Positions 1 to 6,957 of a stretch of DNA of 22,721 nt are shown here, piece after piece (position 1 is the stretch's first letter; the number at the start of each line of letters is the position of its first letter). The notes beneath the pieces were generated by a model. That model had not been told where the DNA came from, searched no databases, and was given only the letters and a program-made list of their open reading frames with translations. The position numbers and the translations under genes are program-made. The stretch is from JBOFCS01 sp051646185 (lineage in GTDB: Bacteria > Actinomycetota > Actinomycetes > Mycobacteriales > Mycobacteriaceae). The stretch is taken from the NCBI GenBank assembly GCA_051646185.1, contig JBOFCS010000231.1, positions 1-22,721 of the forward strand, in the 5' to 3' direction.

Positions 1-474
1 CCAGTACTTGCGGCAGGGGGCATTGGTACTGGAAGGCAGGTTGCGGCAGCTTTGGCCTTAGGCGCTTCAGGAGTATGGATGGGTTCGGCCTGGCTTACCT
101 CAGCAGAATATGATCTTGGAGTTCGTAATGCCGAAGGGACCTCAACTATTCAGACTGCGTTACTGGGGGCAAGTTCGAGTGACACAGTTCGGAGGAGAAT
201 TTATACGGGTAAACCAGCGCGATTGTTGAAAACAAAATGGACTGACGCCTGGGACGCGTGTGATGCACCAGAACCTCTGCCGATGCCGTTGCAAAATATT
301 TTGGTCAGTGAGGCACATCAACGCATCAATGAATCGACGGACCCACAAGTTGTGTCAATGCCAGTTGGTCAAATTGTTGGAACGATGAACAGCATTCGTC
401 CTGTAGCAGAAATTATGGATGAGTTAGTCGCCGGCTTTTCTGAAACAGTGCGGCGCCTGCAAACTATTGTATAG
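1..474 (+). CDS. Nitronate monooxygenase-like flavoprotein, 3' part
   Basis: The frame is open from base 1 to the stop at 472-474 (157 residues), so the gene starts before the window. The visible part begins with PVLAAGGIGTGRQVAAALAL, the phosphate-binding end of the FMN TIM barrel in the 2-nitropropane dioxygenase/nitronate monooxygenase family, followed by GASGVWMGS. Further on are YTGKPARLLK and a PVGQIVG segment, which I know from mycobacterial members of this family. Such enzymes oxidise nitronates or act as FMN-dependent oxidoreductases on acyl-CoA-type substrates; the real substrate cannot be told here. A TTG at 52 is only an internal codon. Steroid-degrading actinobacteria use a relative (IpdC) in ring C/D breakdown, but this C-terminus does not resemble IpdC as I remember it. 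The gene is convergent with the small ORF that ends at 484. Confidence 0.8.
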   Translation, partial: PVLAAGGIGTGRQVAAALALGASGVWMGSAWLTSAEYDLGVRNAEGTSTIQTALLGASSSDTVRRRIYTGKPARLLKTKWTDAWDACDAPEPLPMPLQNILVSEAHQRINESTDPQVVSMPVGQIVGTMNSIRPVAEIMDELVAGFSETVRRLQTIV

Positions 475-483
475 TAAGGTATC

Positions 484-648
484 TTAGAGTAAGAAACCTT
501 TACGGATGCCAACATCTCGAAAGTAGTCAAAATCTGCTTGAAGGTTAATATCATCTTTGACCGACACGTCTTCTGAAGTTGTCACTACATTAAGATCCAC
601 CGATGGCGGTAGGGTATGCCACTTGTTTTCAGCGTCTTTTTTGCTCAT
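484..648 (-). CDS. Small protein of unknown function, 54 aa
   Basis: ATG at 648-646 opens a 54-codon frame ending in TAA at 486-484. It is preceded by a good Shine-Dalgarno sequence (CAGGAG, six bases before the ATG). The product starts MSKKDAENKWHTLPPSVDLN, is acidic in the middle (TSEDVSVKDDINLQADFDYF) and ends in RDVGIRKGFLL. There is no membrane segment or signal peptide, and I do not recognise a family. It lies 59 bases after the fadE27 stop on the same strand, so it is probably the last gene of the fadE26-fadE27 unit. In M. tuberculosis fadD17 occupies the corresponding place. It could be a chance frame, but the ribosome site, the lack of a competing gene and the compact junction with the convergent upstream gene (nine bases) argue for a real gene. 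Confidence 0.6.
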   Translation of the reverse strand: MSKKDAENKWHTLPPSVDLNVVTTSEDVSVKDDINLQADFDYFRDVGIRKGFLL

Positions 649-707
649 ATTTGACTCCTGATGATCGCGTTTGGCCGTACCTAATCGTCATAATAGACGC
701 ACCTAGC

Positions 708-1811
708 CTACCTTGGGGAAGTATTGGACAGCTCGGTACCGATTCGGAGTAGCTGATCCGTTGCTGACCCCAAGGTAAATTCCCCTTGCTTGGCGGCAAG
801 AAAATACCGATGCACTGGGTGCTCTCGATCAAGGCCTACACCGCCATGGATGTGCACAGTACTATGTGCAACATGATGTCCAGCCTCAGCTGCCCAGAAT
901 TTTGCGGTCGCAGTATGTAGTTCAGCGGGCAGCCCTTCATTAAGTCTCCAGGCAGCTTGCCAGGTTGTTAGCTTGAGAGCTTTGACATTAATGAAGGCGT
1001 CGGCGAGGCGTTGTGCTACCGCTTGGAAGCCGCCAATAGGTTTGCCAAACTGGATTCGAGTACAGGCGTATTCGGCTGTGAGTTCAAGTGCGCGTTCCAG
1101 AACCCCCATCTGAAAAGCGCAGGTAGCCAAAATTGCTCGGGTCAGGAGCCAGTTGAACACAGTTTCTCCGCCAGGAATTAACCCGCTTGCGGGTATATTG
1201 GTGTTCTGTAACTCAAGAAGCCCAAGGCTGGAGTGATCGACCGAATTTAATTTGTGCACAGTAAGATTGCTGCTTTTGGCTGGAACAATAAAAACCTGTG
1301 TTCCTGTTTCAGTCTGAGCGGGTACGAGAAAAGCTTCAGCACTACATGCAAAAGGTATCATGGTTTTTGATCCAGTTAGCGACCAGCTATTGCCAAGAAG
1401 TTTTGCCTGAACACCATTGGTGCCCAAAGAATTTTCTAGTGCAATGGTGATAATAGATTCTGCTGAAGTTACACATTTAGTCCATTGATTCTTCTGTTCG
1501 TCCGTTCCAAATTCAGCAATAGCGCTGATACCTAAAGAAATCGAGGGAAGATAAGGAACTGCCGCTAAGCCGCGGCCAAGTTCAACTAGGATGCTGCACT
1601 GTTCAAGAAAACCAAAACCACTGCCACCTAAAGATTCAGGTAATGCAGTTGTGAGTACATCTGCTTTAGAAAGCTGTAACCACAGTGCTCGATCGTAGCG
1701 ATCTGTAGCTGTGTCAAGTTCACGTTGACGCTGTGGAGTGGAAAGCGTGGTAACAATGGATCGAGTGAGTCCGGAAAGTTCTTGCTGAGCTTCGGTGAAC
1801 GTGAAATCCAT
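708..1811 (-). CDS. fadE27: Acyl-CoA dehydrogenase FadE27 (ChsE5), non-catalytic-type subunit
   Basis: The 367-residue protein has acyl-CoA dehydrogenase fold features: N-terminal helical domain, middle beta domain, and a C-terminal helical domain containing TAEYACTRIQFGKPIGGFQA and HGGVG (residues about 322-326). It matches M. tuberculosis Rv3505 nearly end to end as I recall it (MDFT start, PVHRYFLAAKQ near the C-terminus). The family is known to pair with FadE26 as an alpha2-beta2 enzyme (ChsE4-ChsE5) that dehydrogenates the CoA thioester of the C26 cholestenoate side chain; only the partner carries the catalytic glutamate. ATG at 1811 has AAGGAAAA just upstream, and the start lies 15 bases after the fadE26 stop. 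It should be co-transcribed with fadE26 and so fall under the KstR-like site at 3091-3104. Confidence 0.93.
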   Translation of the reverse strand: MDFTFTEAQQELSGLTRSIVTTLSTPQRQRELDTATDRYDRALWLQLSKADVLTTALPESLGGSGFGFLEQCSILVELGRGLAAVPYLPSISLGISAIAEFGTDEQKNQWTKCVTSAESIITIALENSLGTNGVQAKLLGNSWSLTGSKTMIPFACSAEAFLVPAQTETGTQVFIVPAKSSNLTVHKLNSVDHSSLGLLELQNTNIPASGLIPGGETVFNWLLTRAILATCAFQMGVLERALELTAEYACTRIQFGKPIGGFQAVAQRLADAFINVKALKLTTWQAAWRLNEGLPAELHTATAKFWAAEAGHHVAHSTVHIHGGVGLDREHPVHRYFLAAKQGEFTLGSATDQLLRIGTELSNTSPR

Positions 1812-1826
1812 GATTTTCCTTATAAG

Positions 1827-3008
1827 TTAGCGTGTAGCTGCAGGAAGTTTAAGGGCAGTCATAGCAATGATGTCGCGTTGGACTTCATTGGTGCCACCAC
1901 CAAAGGTCAGAATCAATGACGAACGATGCATCCGTTCAATTCTTCCGTACAGCATCGCGCCATAGGAGTCTTGCCGTAGGGTAGCCCCAGGACCAAGCAC
2001 TTCCATGAGCAATCGGTAGGCCTCAGTGGCAAACTCGGTACCAAAAACTTTTGTCGCGGAGGCATCGGCCGGTGAAGGGGCATTCTGTACCCCCCAGGCG
2101 ATTTCCCAATTAATGAGTTTGAGGAACTCAACTTTTGCGTGTACTCTTGCTAAATTTATTTGCACCCATTCTGTGTCGATTCGACGTTTTCCATTGGGCA
2201 GGAGTGTCTTTTGTGCCCAATGGGTTACTTCGTTAAGGGCTGAGATGATTGGTGCAGCAGAGACAAGTGCAACACGTTCGTGGTTAAGCTGATTGGTAAT
2301 AAGATGCCATCCCTGGTTTTCGTCACCGACGAGTGCTGAGGTTGGAACTCGGACATCTTGGTAGTACGTTGCGCTAGTATCTGGGCCGGCCATGGTCTGC
2401 ACGGGAGTATAGGAAAATCCTTTGGCATCTGTTGGAACGATGAGAATGGAAATTCCTTTGTGCTTTTTTGCCTCAGGATCAGTTCGACAGGCCAACCAGA
2501 TGTAGTCAGCGTATTTAATTAAGCTGGTCCACATTTTTTGTCCATTGATGATGTATTCGTCACCATCGCGAACTGCTGAAGTTCGCAGTGCTGCAAGGTC
2601 AGTTCCTGCTTCAGGCTCAGAGTAGCCAATGGAAAAATGAAGCTCACCTGCTGCAATCTTTGGTAAGTAGAAATTTTTTTGCTCTTGGGTTCCGTAATGC
2701 ATAATAGTTGGTGCGACGCTGTTAATGGTAAGAAATGGCACGGGTGCACCAGCGGTTGCTGCTTCGTCAGTAAAAATCAATTGGTCCATCATGGATCGAG
2801 CTTGCCCGCCAAATTCCTTTGGCCAACCTAGGGCTAACCATCCATCTTGGCCCATTTGACGAACTATATCTCGGTAGACCGTTCCACTGCCGTATTCACC
2901 CGAAGTGGAACTGAGTGCTTCGCGTCGCTCTGGGGTGATGAGCGTGGCAAAGTATGCGCGTAGTTCTCGCCGTAGTTCTTCTTGTGCTGGCGTGTAACTG
3001 ATACGCAT
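1827..3008 (-). CDS. fadE26: Acyl-CoA dehydrogenase FadE26 (ChsE4), catalytic-type subunit
   Basis: The product (393 residues from the ATG at 3008) begins MRISYTPAQEELRRELRAYF and follows M. tuberculosis Rv3504 throughout as I recall it, including LALGWPKEFGGQ, GYSEPEAGTDLAALRT, NGQKMWTSL, TMAGPDTSATYY and FGGGTNEVQRDIIAM. E244 in NQLNHERVAL corresponds to the catalytic glutamate reported for ChsE4 (E247 in M. tuberculosis numbering, allowing for a three-residue insertion there). With FadE27 it starts beta-oxidation of the cholesterol side chain, reducing FAD. The frame can be extended to 3077, but GGAGGG three bases before the ATG at 3008 and the conserved N-terminus fix this start. A KstR-like operator and promoter lie 80-120 bases upstream, in the region shared with divergent fdxD. 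Confidence 0.95.
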   Translation of the reverse strand: MRISYTPAQEELRRELRAYFATLITPERREALSSTSGEYGSGTVYRDIVRQMGQDGWLALGWPKEFGGQARSMMDQLIFTDEAATAGAPVPFLTINSVAPTIMHYGTQEQKNFYLPKIAAGELHFSIGYSEPEAGTDLAALRTSAVRDGDEYIINGQKMWTSLIKYADYIWLACRTDPEAKKHKGISILIVPTDAKGFSYTPVQTMAGPDTSATYYQDVRVPTSALVGDENQGWHLITNQLNHERVALVSAAPIISALNEVTHWAQKTLLPNGKRRIDTEWVQINLARVHAKVEFLKLINWEIAWGVQNAPSPADASATKVFGTEFATEAYRLLMEVLGPGATLRQDSYGAMLYGRIERMHRSSLILTFGGGTNEVQRDIIAMTALKLPAATR

Positions 3009-3090
3009 AGGCCCTCCGTTGGGTGTTTGTCTATCGGCTTCAATGGTTAGCGTGCAGAATCGATGGTACTGCTGCACCCTTGCAACTAGC

Positions 3091-3104
3091 TATAACACGT
3101 TCTA
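3091..3104. promoter_or_regulatory. KstR-type operator between fadE26 and fdxD
   Basis: The 14-mer tataacacgttcta fits the KstR consensus TnnAACnnGTTnnA at every defined position. KstR is the TetR-family repressor of cholesterol catabolism genes, relieved by steroid CoA thioesters. On the minus strand the site overlaps a candidate -10 (TAGAAC, 3104-3099) placed 18 bases after a -35-like TTGACT (3128-3123), so binding would block fadE26 transcription. It may also serve fdxD on the other strand, for which I see no clear promoter. Confidence 0.85.
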
Positions 3105-3128
3105 GTCTCTATTACTACCTTTAGTCAA
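3099..3128 (-). promoter_or_regulatory. Candidate fadE26 promoter
   Basis: Read on the minus strand, TTGACT (3128-3123) and TAGAAC (3104-3099) are separated by 18 bases and lie about 90 bases before the fadE26 start. The -35 matches five of six consensus bases and the -10 four of six. The -10 is inside the KstR-like operator, which supports the assignment. No transcription start has been mapped. Confidence 0.5.
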
Positions 3129-3203
3129 GGGTTGATTGATATCAGTGGCTGCTTGGGCAAGGTATCTTCAATAGGGCTGTAACTAACTGAGAAGGTGGTA
3201 GTC

Positions 3204-3395
3204 ATGCAGGTTGTAGTGGACTTTGATCGATGTGAGGCCAACGGGGTGTGTATTGGTTATGCACCAGATATCTTCGATTTGGATGAGCAAGATAATTTAT
3301 TGGTGAAATCGGGAGATATTCCCGAGGCTGAGATTTCTGCGGTGGAAAATGCCATTTCGCAGTGCCCAAGGGCGGCTTTGAGGTGGAAGAGTTAG
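3204..3395 (+). CDS. fdxD: Ferredoxin FdxD, 3Fe-4S type
   Basis: The 63-residue ferredoxin has cysteines at C10 and C16 (CEANGVC) and C54 followed by proline (CPRAA), with a non-cysteine residue (N13) in the usual fourth position, as in 3Fe-4S ferredoxins. Its length and layout match M. tuberculosis FdxD (Rv3503c), also 63 residues as I recall. It probably carries electrons to a cytochrome P450 or other oxygenase of sterol breakdown; the partner is not in the window. The ATG at 3204 is preferred over a GTG at 3195, because AAGGTGG (3193-3199) is well placed for the ATG and the homologue starts there. It is divergent from fadE26 and followed by hsd4A after 93 bases that contain a separate candidate promoter. 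Confidence 0.93.
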   Translation: MQVVVDFDRCEANGVCIGYAPDIFDLDEQDNLLVKSGDIPEAEISAVENAISQCPRAALRWKS

Positions 3396-3405
3396 GGCTA
3401 CACTC

Positions 3406-3434
3406 TTGCTCAAAACAAGAACACGTTCTACAGT
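3406..3434 (+). promoter_or_regulatory. Candidate hsd4A promoter
   Basis: TTGCTC (3406-3411) and TACAGT (3429-3434) are separated by 17 bases and lie 55 bases before the hsd4A ATG. The -35 is weak (three of six) and the -10 is fair (four of six). The KstR-like site at 3417-3430 fills the spacer, giving the same arrangement as the promoter before yrbE4A. Confidence 0.4.
3417..3430. promoter_or_regulatory. KstR-type operator before hsd4A
   Basis: The 14-mer aagaacacgttcta fits TnnAACnnGTTnnA except for its first base and shares the 11 bases AACACGTTCTA with the sites at 3091 and 6966. It sits in the fdxD-hsd4A gap, so hsd4A and the genes after it could be repressed separately from fdxD. Confidence 0.75.
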
Positions 3435-3443
3435 GGCGACAGT

Positions 3444-3461
3444 CACAATTAGTTAATTGTG
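3444..3461. promoter_or_regulatory. Perfect 18-bp inverted repeat, possible second operator
   Basis: The sequence cacaattagttaattgtg has two perfect 8-base arms around a GT centre. It lies 14 bases after the KstR-like site and 27 bases before the hsd4A start, where a repressor of initiation or early elongation would bind. It does not fit the KstR or KstR2 consensus and has no U-tract after it, so it is not an intrinsic terminator. The protein that would bind it is unknown. Confidence 0.5.
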
Positions 3462-3488
3462 GGTAGGCAACTACTGCTGGAGTGAGCG

Positions 3489-4406
3489 ATGGCTGATCAG
3501 GAAACCAATAGTACCCCCAGTCTTGAGGGACGGGTAGCGATAGTTACCGGGGCAGCAGCTGGGCTTGGCAAGGCAGAAGCTATTGGGTTGGCAAAGTCAG
3601 GGGCAACCATTGTCCTTAATGATGTTGATAAAGCCTTGGCGGCCAGTGATGTTAAAGATATTATTGAAGCATCGGGGGGTAAAGCAGTGTGTGTTGTCGG
3701 CGATATTGCAGAGCGAACTACAGCTGACGAACTTATCGTCGTTGCTGAAAAACTAGGGGGTCTGAATATTGTTATCAATAATGCGGGAATTGTCCGAGAT
3801 CGGATGCTATTCAACATGTCTGATGAAGAATGGGATGCAGTTATTCGTGTTCACCTGCGTGGACACTTTCTTCTGACTCGCAATGCTGCGGCACTCTGGC
3901 GGGATAAATCAAAATCTTCCGGGGAAAACGTATATGGGCGGTTGGTCAATACTTCCTCAGAGGCCGGGTTACTTGGCCCAGAGGGGCAACCCAATTATGG
4001 ATCCGCTAAGGCTGGAATAACAGCATTAACACTTTCAGCTTCCAGGGCACTTGCTAGGTACGGGGTGCGAGCTAACGTGATTTGCCCTAGAGCCCGTACA
4101 GCAATGACAGAATCAGTATTTGGTGCGGCCCCGGTTGATGACATTGATCCGTTATCGCCTGAACATGTGGTATCTCTGGTGAATTATTTGGTTTCGCCAG
4201 CGGCAGAAATGGTTAATGGTCAAGTTTTTATTGTTTATGGACCAATGGTGGCCTTAATGGCAGCACCTACAGTAGAACAACAATTTATTGCAAGTGGCAA
4301 TCGGTGGGAGCCACGTAAGTTATCAACAACGCTAGAAGATTACTTTGCCGACCGCGATCCTCAGAAGACTTTTTCCGCCTCTGCTTCGTTAAATTTTTCT
4401 CAGTAA
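3489..4406 (+). CDS. hsd4A: Steroid short-chain dehydrogenase, Hsd4A type
   Basis: This 305-residue classical SDR has the NAD(P)-binding motif TGAAAGLG (residues 20-27), NNAG (97-100) and the catalytic S157, Y170 and K174 (YGSAKAG). It sits where Rv3502c (Hsd4A) does in M. tuberculosis, after fdxD and upstream of yrbE4A. Hsd4A of fast-growing mycobacteria is reported to act both as a 17beta-hydroxysteroid dehydrogenase and as a 3-hydroxyacyl-CoA dehydrogenase in side-chain beta-oxidation. The C-terminal extension past residue 250 (about 55 residues) fits that subgroup and is longer than in plain SDRs. ATG at 3489 is preceded by GGAGTGAGCG. The ALDH gene follows after 47 bases. The exact steroid substrate is inferred from context. 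Confidence 0.85.
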   Translation: MADQETNSTPSLEGRVAIVTGAAAGLGKAEAIGLAKSGATIVLNDVDKALAASDVKDIIEASGGKAVCVVGDIAERTTADELIVVAEKLGGLNIVINNAGIVRDRMLFNMSDEEWDAVIRVHLRGHFLLTRNAAALWRDKSKSSGENVYGRLVNTSSEAGLLGPEGQPNYGSAKAGITALTLSASRALARYGVRANVICPRARTAMTESVFGAAPVDDIDPLSPEHVVSLVNYLVSPAAEMVNGQVFIVYGPMVALMAAPTVEQQFIASGNRWEPRKLSTTLEDYFADRDPQKTFSASASLNFSQ

Positions 4407-4453
4407 CCGTTTTGTACTTCTTCACGCTTCTTTTACGCTGAAAGGTAAAGATT

Positions 4454-5965
4454 TTGAGTATCGTATTGAAGCCTAGAGCGCAAGAGCTTGGACTGAAAAG
4501 TGGCAAGTTACTTATCGGTGGACAATGGCGGGATTCAGCCAGCGGAGCAGTATGGACTCATCGACATCCAGCAAATGGCGAAGTTATTGGTGATTTTGCC
4601 GATGCAACCATTGATGATGTTAATGCCGCAGTCATTGCTGCTCGTAAAGCCTTTGATGCTGAGCAGTGGTCACAAATGCGGGCTGGTCAAAGAACTAAAC
4701 TCTTGCTCGAATGTTCGTCATTATTACGTAAACATGCAAGTGAACTACAGCAGCTACAGGCTTTAGATAATGGGATTCCACTATCTTTTGGCGCTATTTA
4801 TGCGGGTACACCAGAAATAGCAGCTGATGTTTTTGAGCATCATGCTGGATGGATTGATAAAATTGGTGGCAAGACTTTACCTGCTTATCAAGGTGGCCAA
4901 CATATTTCGATGACTTTCCGAGAGCCTATTGGGGTTGTTGCGGCTATTCTTGCTTGGAATGCCCCCTTCTTTCTTTTTGCCCAAAAAGTAGCGCCTGCCT
5001 TGGCTGCAGGATGCACAGTTATTGTTAAACCTTCTGAGTTTGCAACTTTTTCAGTATTACGTATGGTTGAACTTCTAGTTGAAGCGGGGATTCCTGAAGG
5101 GGTTGTCAATGTTGTTACCGGGCCTGGCAATACCGTAGGAGAAGCATTAATTACACATGAACTAGTGGACAAGATTAGTTTCACAGGTAGTCGTGCGGTA
5201 GGTCAGCATATCGTTGAAGTGTCAGCTGGAACGTTGAAGCGGGTATCACTGGAGTTAGGTGGTAAGAGTCCTGCGATTGTTTTTCCTGACGCACCTAATG
5301 TGGCCCTTGCAGCTATGACAACTATGGGAACACTTACTATGGGGCTTAACGGCCAGGCCTGTGTCGCTCAGACTCGGGCGTTAGTGCATCGTGATGTTTA
5401 CGATGAATTTATCGATAACGCCAAAGTCTTAGCCAGTGCGGTAACCTACGGTGATCCGTTTGATCCAGGAGTGCTTGCCAGTCCCTTGATCAATGAAAAA
5501 CAGCTTTCTCGGGTGAGCTCATTTATCCAAAGAGCACAGGAGCAAGGCGCCAGATTGATTACGGGCGGGATGCGCATGGGTGGCGATTTACAGCATGGCA
5601 ATTATATTCAACCAACCATATTTGCTGATGTTGACAATAAGTCGGAGTTGGCGCAGGAAGAGGTATTTGGGCCGGTTTTGGCGATTGTGCCATTCGATAA
5701 TGAAGATGAAGCTATCGTTTTAGCCAATGAAACAAAGTATGGACTTGCCGCTGGTGTGTATACCTCTGATGTGCGGCGGGCCTTTCGTATGGTAAAACGC
5801 TTACGTGCCGGAACGATTGGAATAAATGGTTACCAGGTTGAGCCGCATGTGCCTTTCGGTGGATTTAAGCAATCAGGGCTAGAACGTGAAGGCGGACAAA
5901 CTTCCTTTGAGGCTTATACCGAATTAAAGACTGTGTTACTTCCTACTACTGATGAGATGATGTGA
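4454..5965 (+). CDS. NAD(P)-dependent aldehyde dehydrogenase
   Basis: The 503-residue protein is a full-length ALDH. It has N169 in WNAP, K192 in VKPSE, the FTGS turn of the cofactor site (243-246), the general base E267 in LELGG and the nucleophile C303 in NGQAC, followed by EEVFGPV and PFGGFKQSG. It should oxidise an aldehyde to an acid or a CoA ester with NAD(P). TTG at 4454 is the likely start: AAAGG lies about nine bases upstream, and the next in-frame ATG (codon 75) would remove part of the domain. It is 47 bases after hsd4A and its stop directly abuts the ATG of the next SDR gene. In M. tuberculosis hsd4A is followed directly by yrbE4A, so this gene is an addition. A steroid side-chain aldehyde is a reasonable substrate guess, but no sequence feature proves it. 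Confidence 0.88.
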   Translation: MSIVLKPRAQELGLKSGKLLIGGQWRDSASGAVWTHRHPANGEVIGDFADATIDDVNAAVIAARKAFDAEQWSQMRAGQRTKLLLECSSLLRKHASELQQLQALDNGIPLSFGAIYAGTPEIAADVFEHHAGWIDKIGGKTLPAYQGGQHISMTFREPIGVVAAILAWNAPFFLFAQKVAPALAAGCTVIVKPSEFATFSVLRMVELLVEAGIPEGVVNVVTGPGNTVGEALITHELVDKISFTGSRAVGQHIVEVSAGTLKRVSLELGGKSPAIVFPDAPNVALAAMTTMGTLTMGLNGQACVAQTRALVHRDVYDEFIDNAKVLASAVTYGDPFDPGVLASPLINEKQLSRVSSFIQRAQEQGARLITGGMRMGGDLQHGNYIQPTIFADVDNKSELAQEEVFGPVLAIVPFDNEDEAIVLANETKYGLAAGVYTSDVRRAFRMVKRLRAGTIGINGYQVEPHVPFGGFKQSGLEREGGQTSFEAYTELKTVLLPTTDEMM

Positions 5966-6742
5966 ATGCAAAGGCTTGAAGGTCGTCGTGTAATTGTTAC
6001 GGGCGCTGGTTCAGGTATTGGCGCAGGAACGGCGCTGAGGTTACTACATGAAGGCGCGATTGTGCTTGCTGCTGATGTTGATAGGGAGGGTTTGGAGCAA
6101 CTTCGCATCAGAGCTAGCTCTGAAAGTAGTGATTCGTCACTAACGATTGCTGAGGTAGATATCTCTAGCGAACATTCGGTGAGTGAACTGTTTGCATTGG
6201 CCAATAGTATGTTTGACTCGTTAGATGCCATTGTCAATGCCGCAGGGATTCTCATTACCGATCGTACACATGAGATGAGCCTTGATAGATGGAATAAAAT
6301 TATGGGAATAAATTTAACGGGCACTTTCCTTATGTGTCGAAGCGCAATACCAATGCTATTAGGTTCTCGATATGGAGGAGTTATTATTAATTTCTCTTCG
6401 ACATCAGCATTTTTCGCCCACCCGTATATGGCTGCGTATGCCGCAACTAAGGGTGCTATTTCGTCGATGACGCATGCAATCGCTTTGGAATACACCAAAC
6501 AAAATTTACGTGCTGTCTCAGTGGTTCCAGGGGGAATAACAAGTAAAATCACCACTGAGTCTATACTCGCCTTACCGGAGGATGCCGATGGAACTCTTTT
6601 TGCTAAGCTGACTTCTCCGTTGGGTGGGGGAGCCTTTGGTGCTCCGGAAGATGTAGCAGGAGTAATTGCCATGTTAATTTCCGAGGATGGCCGATTCATC
6701 ACAGGTACTGAGATCCGTATCGATGGTGGCGCTCATATGTAG
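5966..6742 (+). CDS. Short-chain dehydrogenase/reductase, substrate unknown
   Basis: This 258-residue classical SDR has TGAGSGIG (residues 12-19), NAAG (91-94), N116, and catalytic S145, Y158 and K162 (YAATKG), and ends in the usual TGTEIRIDGGAHM. Its ATG immediately follows the ALDH stop with no spacer, so translation is probably coupled and the two enzymes may catalyse successive alcohol-aldehyde-acid steps. Its neighbours point to steroid metabolism. The family is too broad to name a substrate, and it is clearly different from Hsd4A (no C-terminal extension). After its stop comes a 293-base AT-rich gap that holds the yrbE4A control region. Confidence 0.85.
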   Translation: MQRLEGRRVIVTGAGSGIGAGTALRLLHEGAIVLAADVDREGLEQLRIRASSESSDSSLTIAEVDISSEHSVSELFALANSMFDSLDAIVNAAGILITDRTHEMSLDRWNKIMGINLTGTFLMCRSAIPMLLGSRYGGVIINFSSTSAFFAHPYMAAYAATKGAISSMTHAIALEYTKQNLRAVSVVPGGITSKITTESILALPEDADGTLFAKLTSPLGGGAFGAPEDVAGVIAMLISEDGRFITGTEIRIDGGAHM

Positions 6743-6877
6743 CCAGTCGCTTAGGGCTGATGAAGTTGCTGTGCGAGTTATGTAAAAATGAGATTTTCAT
6801 CACACTAAAACGTTAAACTGAGAGGGGAGAGTCTGGCTGCATGCAAAATTCGCCAGATGCTGTTCCAAATTTAAAAT

Positions 6878-6891
6878 TAGAACATGTTTTA
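6878..6891. promoter_or_regulatory. KstR-type operator, upstream copy before yrbE4A
   Basis: The 14-mer tagaacatgtttta fits TnnAACnnGTTnnA at all defined positions. It lies eight bases before a perfect TATAAT (6899-6904) and covers the place where the matching -35 would be (a weak TTAGAA at 6877-6882). Together with the site at 6966 it gives the mce4 control region two operators 88 bases apart. Confidence 0.75.
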
Positions 6892-6898
6892 TTTTATC

Positions 6899-6904
6899 TA
6901 TAAT
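6899..6904 (+). promoter_or_regulatory. Candidate upstream -10 box (TATAAT) of the mce4 control region
   Basis: TATAAT is a perfect -10 hexamer, but the region is very AT-rich and the -35 candidate (TTAGAA, 16 bases upstream) is poor, so chance is possible. If used, transcripts would have a leader of about 125 bases before yrbE4A. Confidence 0.3.
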
Positions 6905-6957
6905 AAAAAGAAAATAAAACCTACCTATCTGCAAATATATTCTTAATAGTAGAGCTA

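Noticed and set aside
1..474. Naming the truncated flavoprotein IpdC
   Set aside because: The GGIGTGRQ and YTGKPAR segments fit other nitronate monooxygenases better than IpdC as I remember it, and most of the protein is missing.
474..503. Hairpin between the flavoprotein gene and the 54-aa ORF
   Set aside because: GTAAGG and CCTTTAC pair only with a bulge, and no T-run follows on either strand.
3404..3420. Hairpin TCTTG-N7-CAAGA after fdxD as a terminator or KstR2 site
   Set aside because: The stem is only 5 bp with no U-run, and the half-sites are in the wrong order and spacing for the KstR2 motif.
5914..6702. A 262-codon open frame on the minus strand opposite the second SDR gene
   Set aside because: It is antisense to an SDR with all catalytic motifs, has a serine/proline/isoleucine-rich composition typical of a shadow frame, and matches no family I know.
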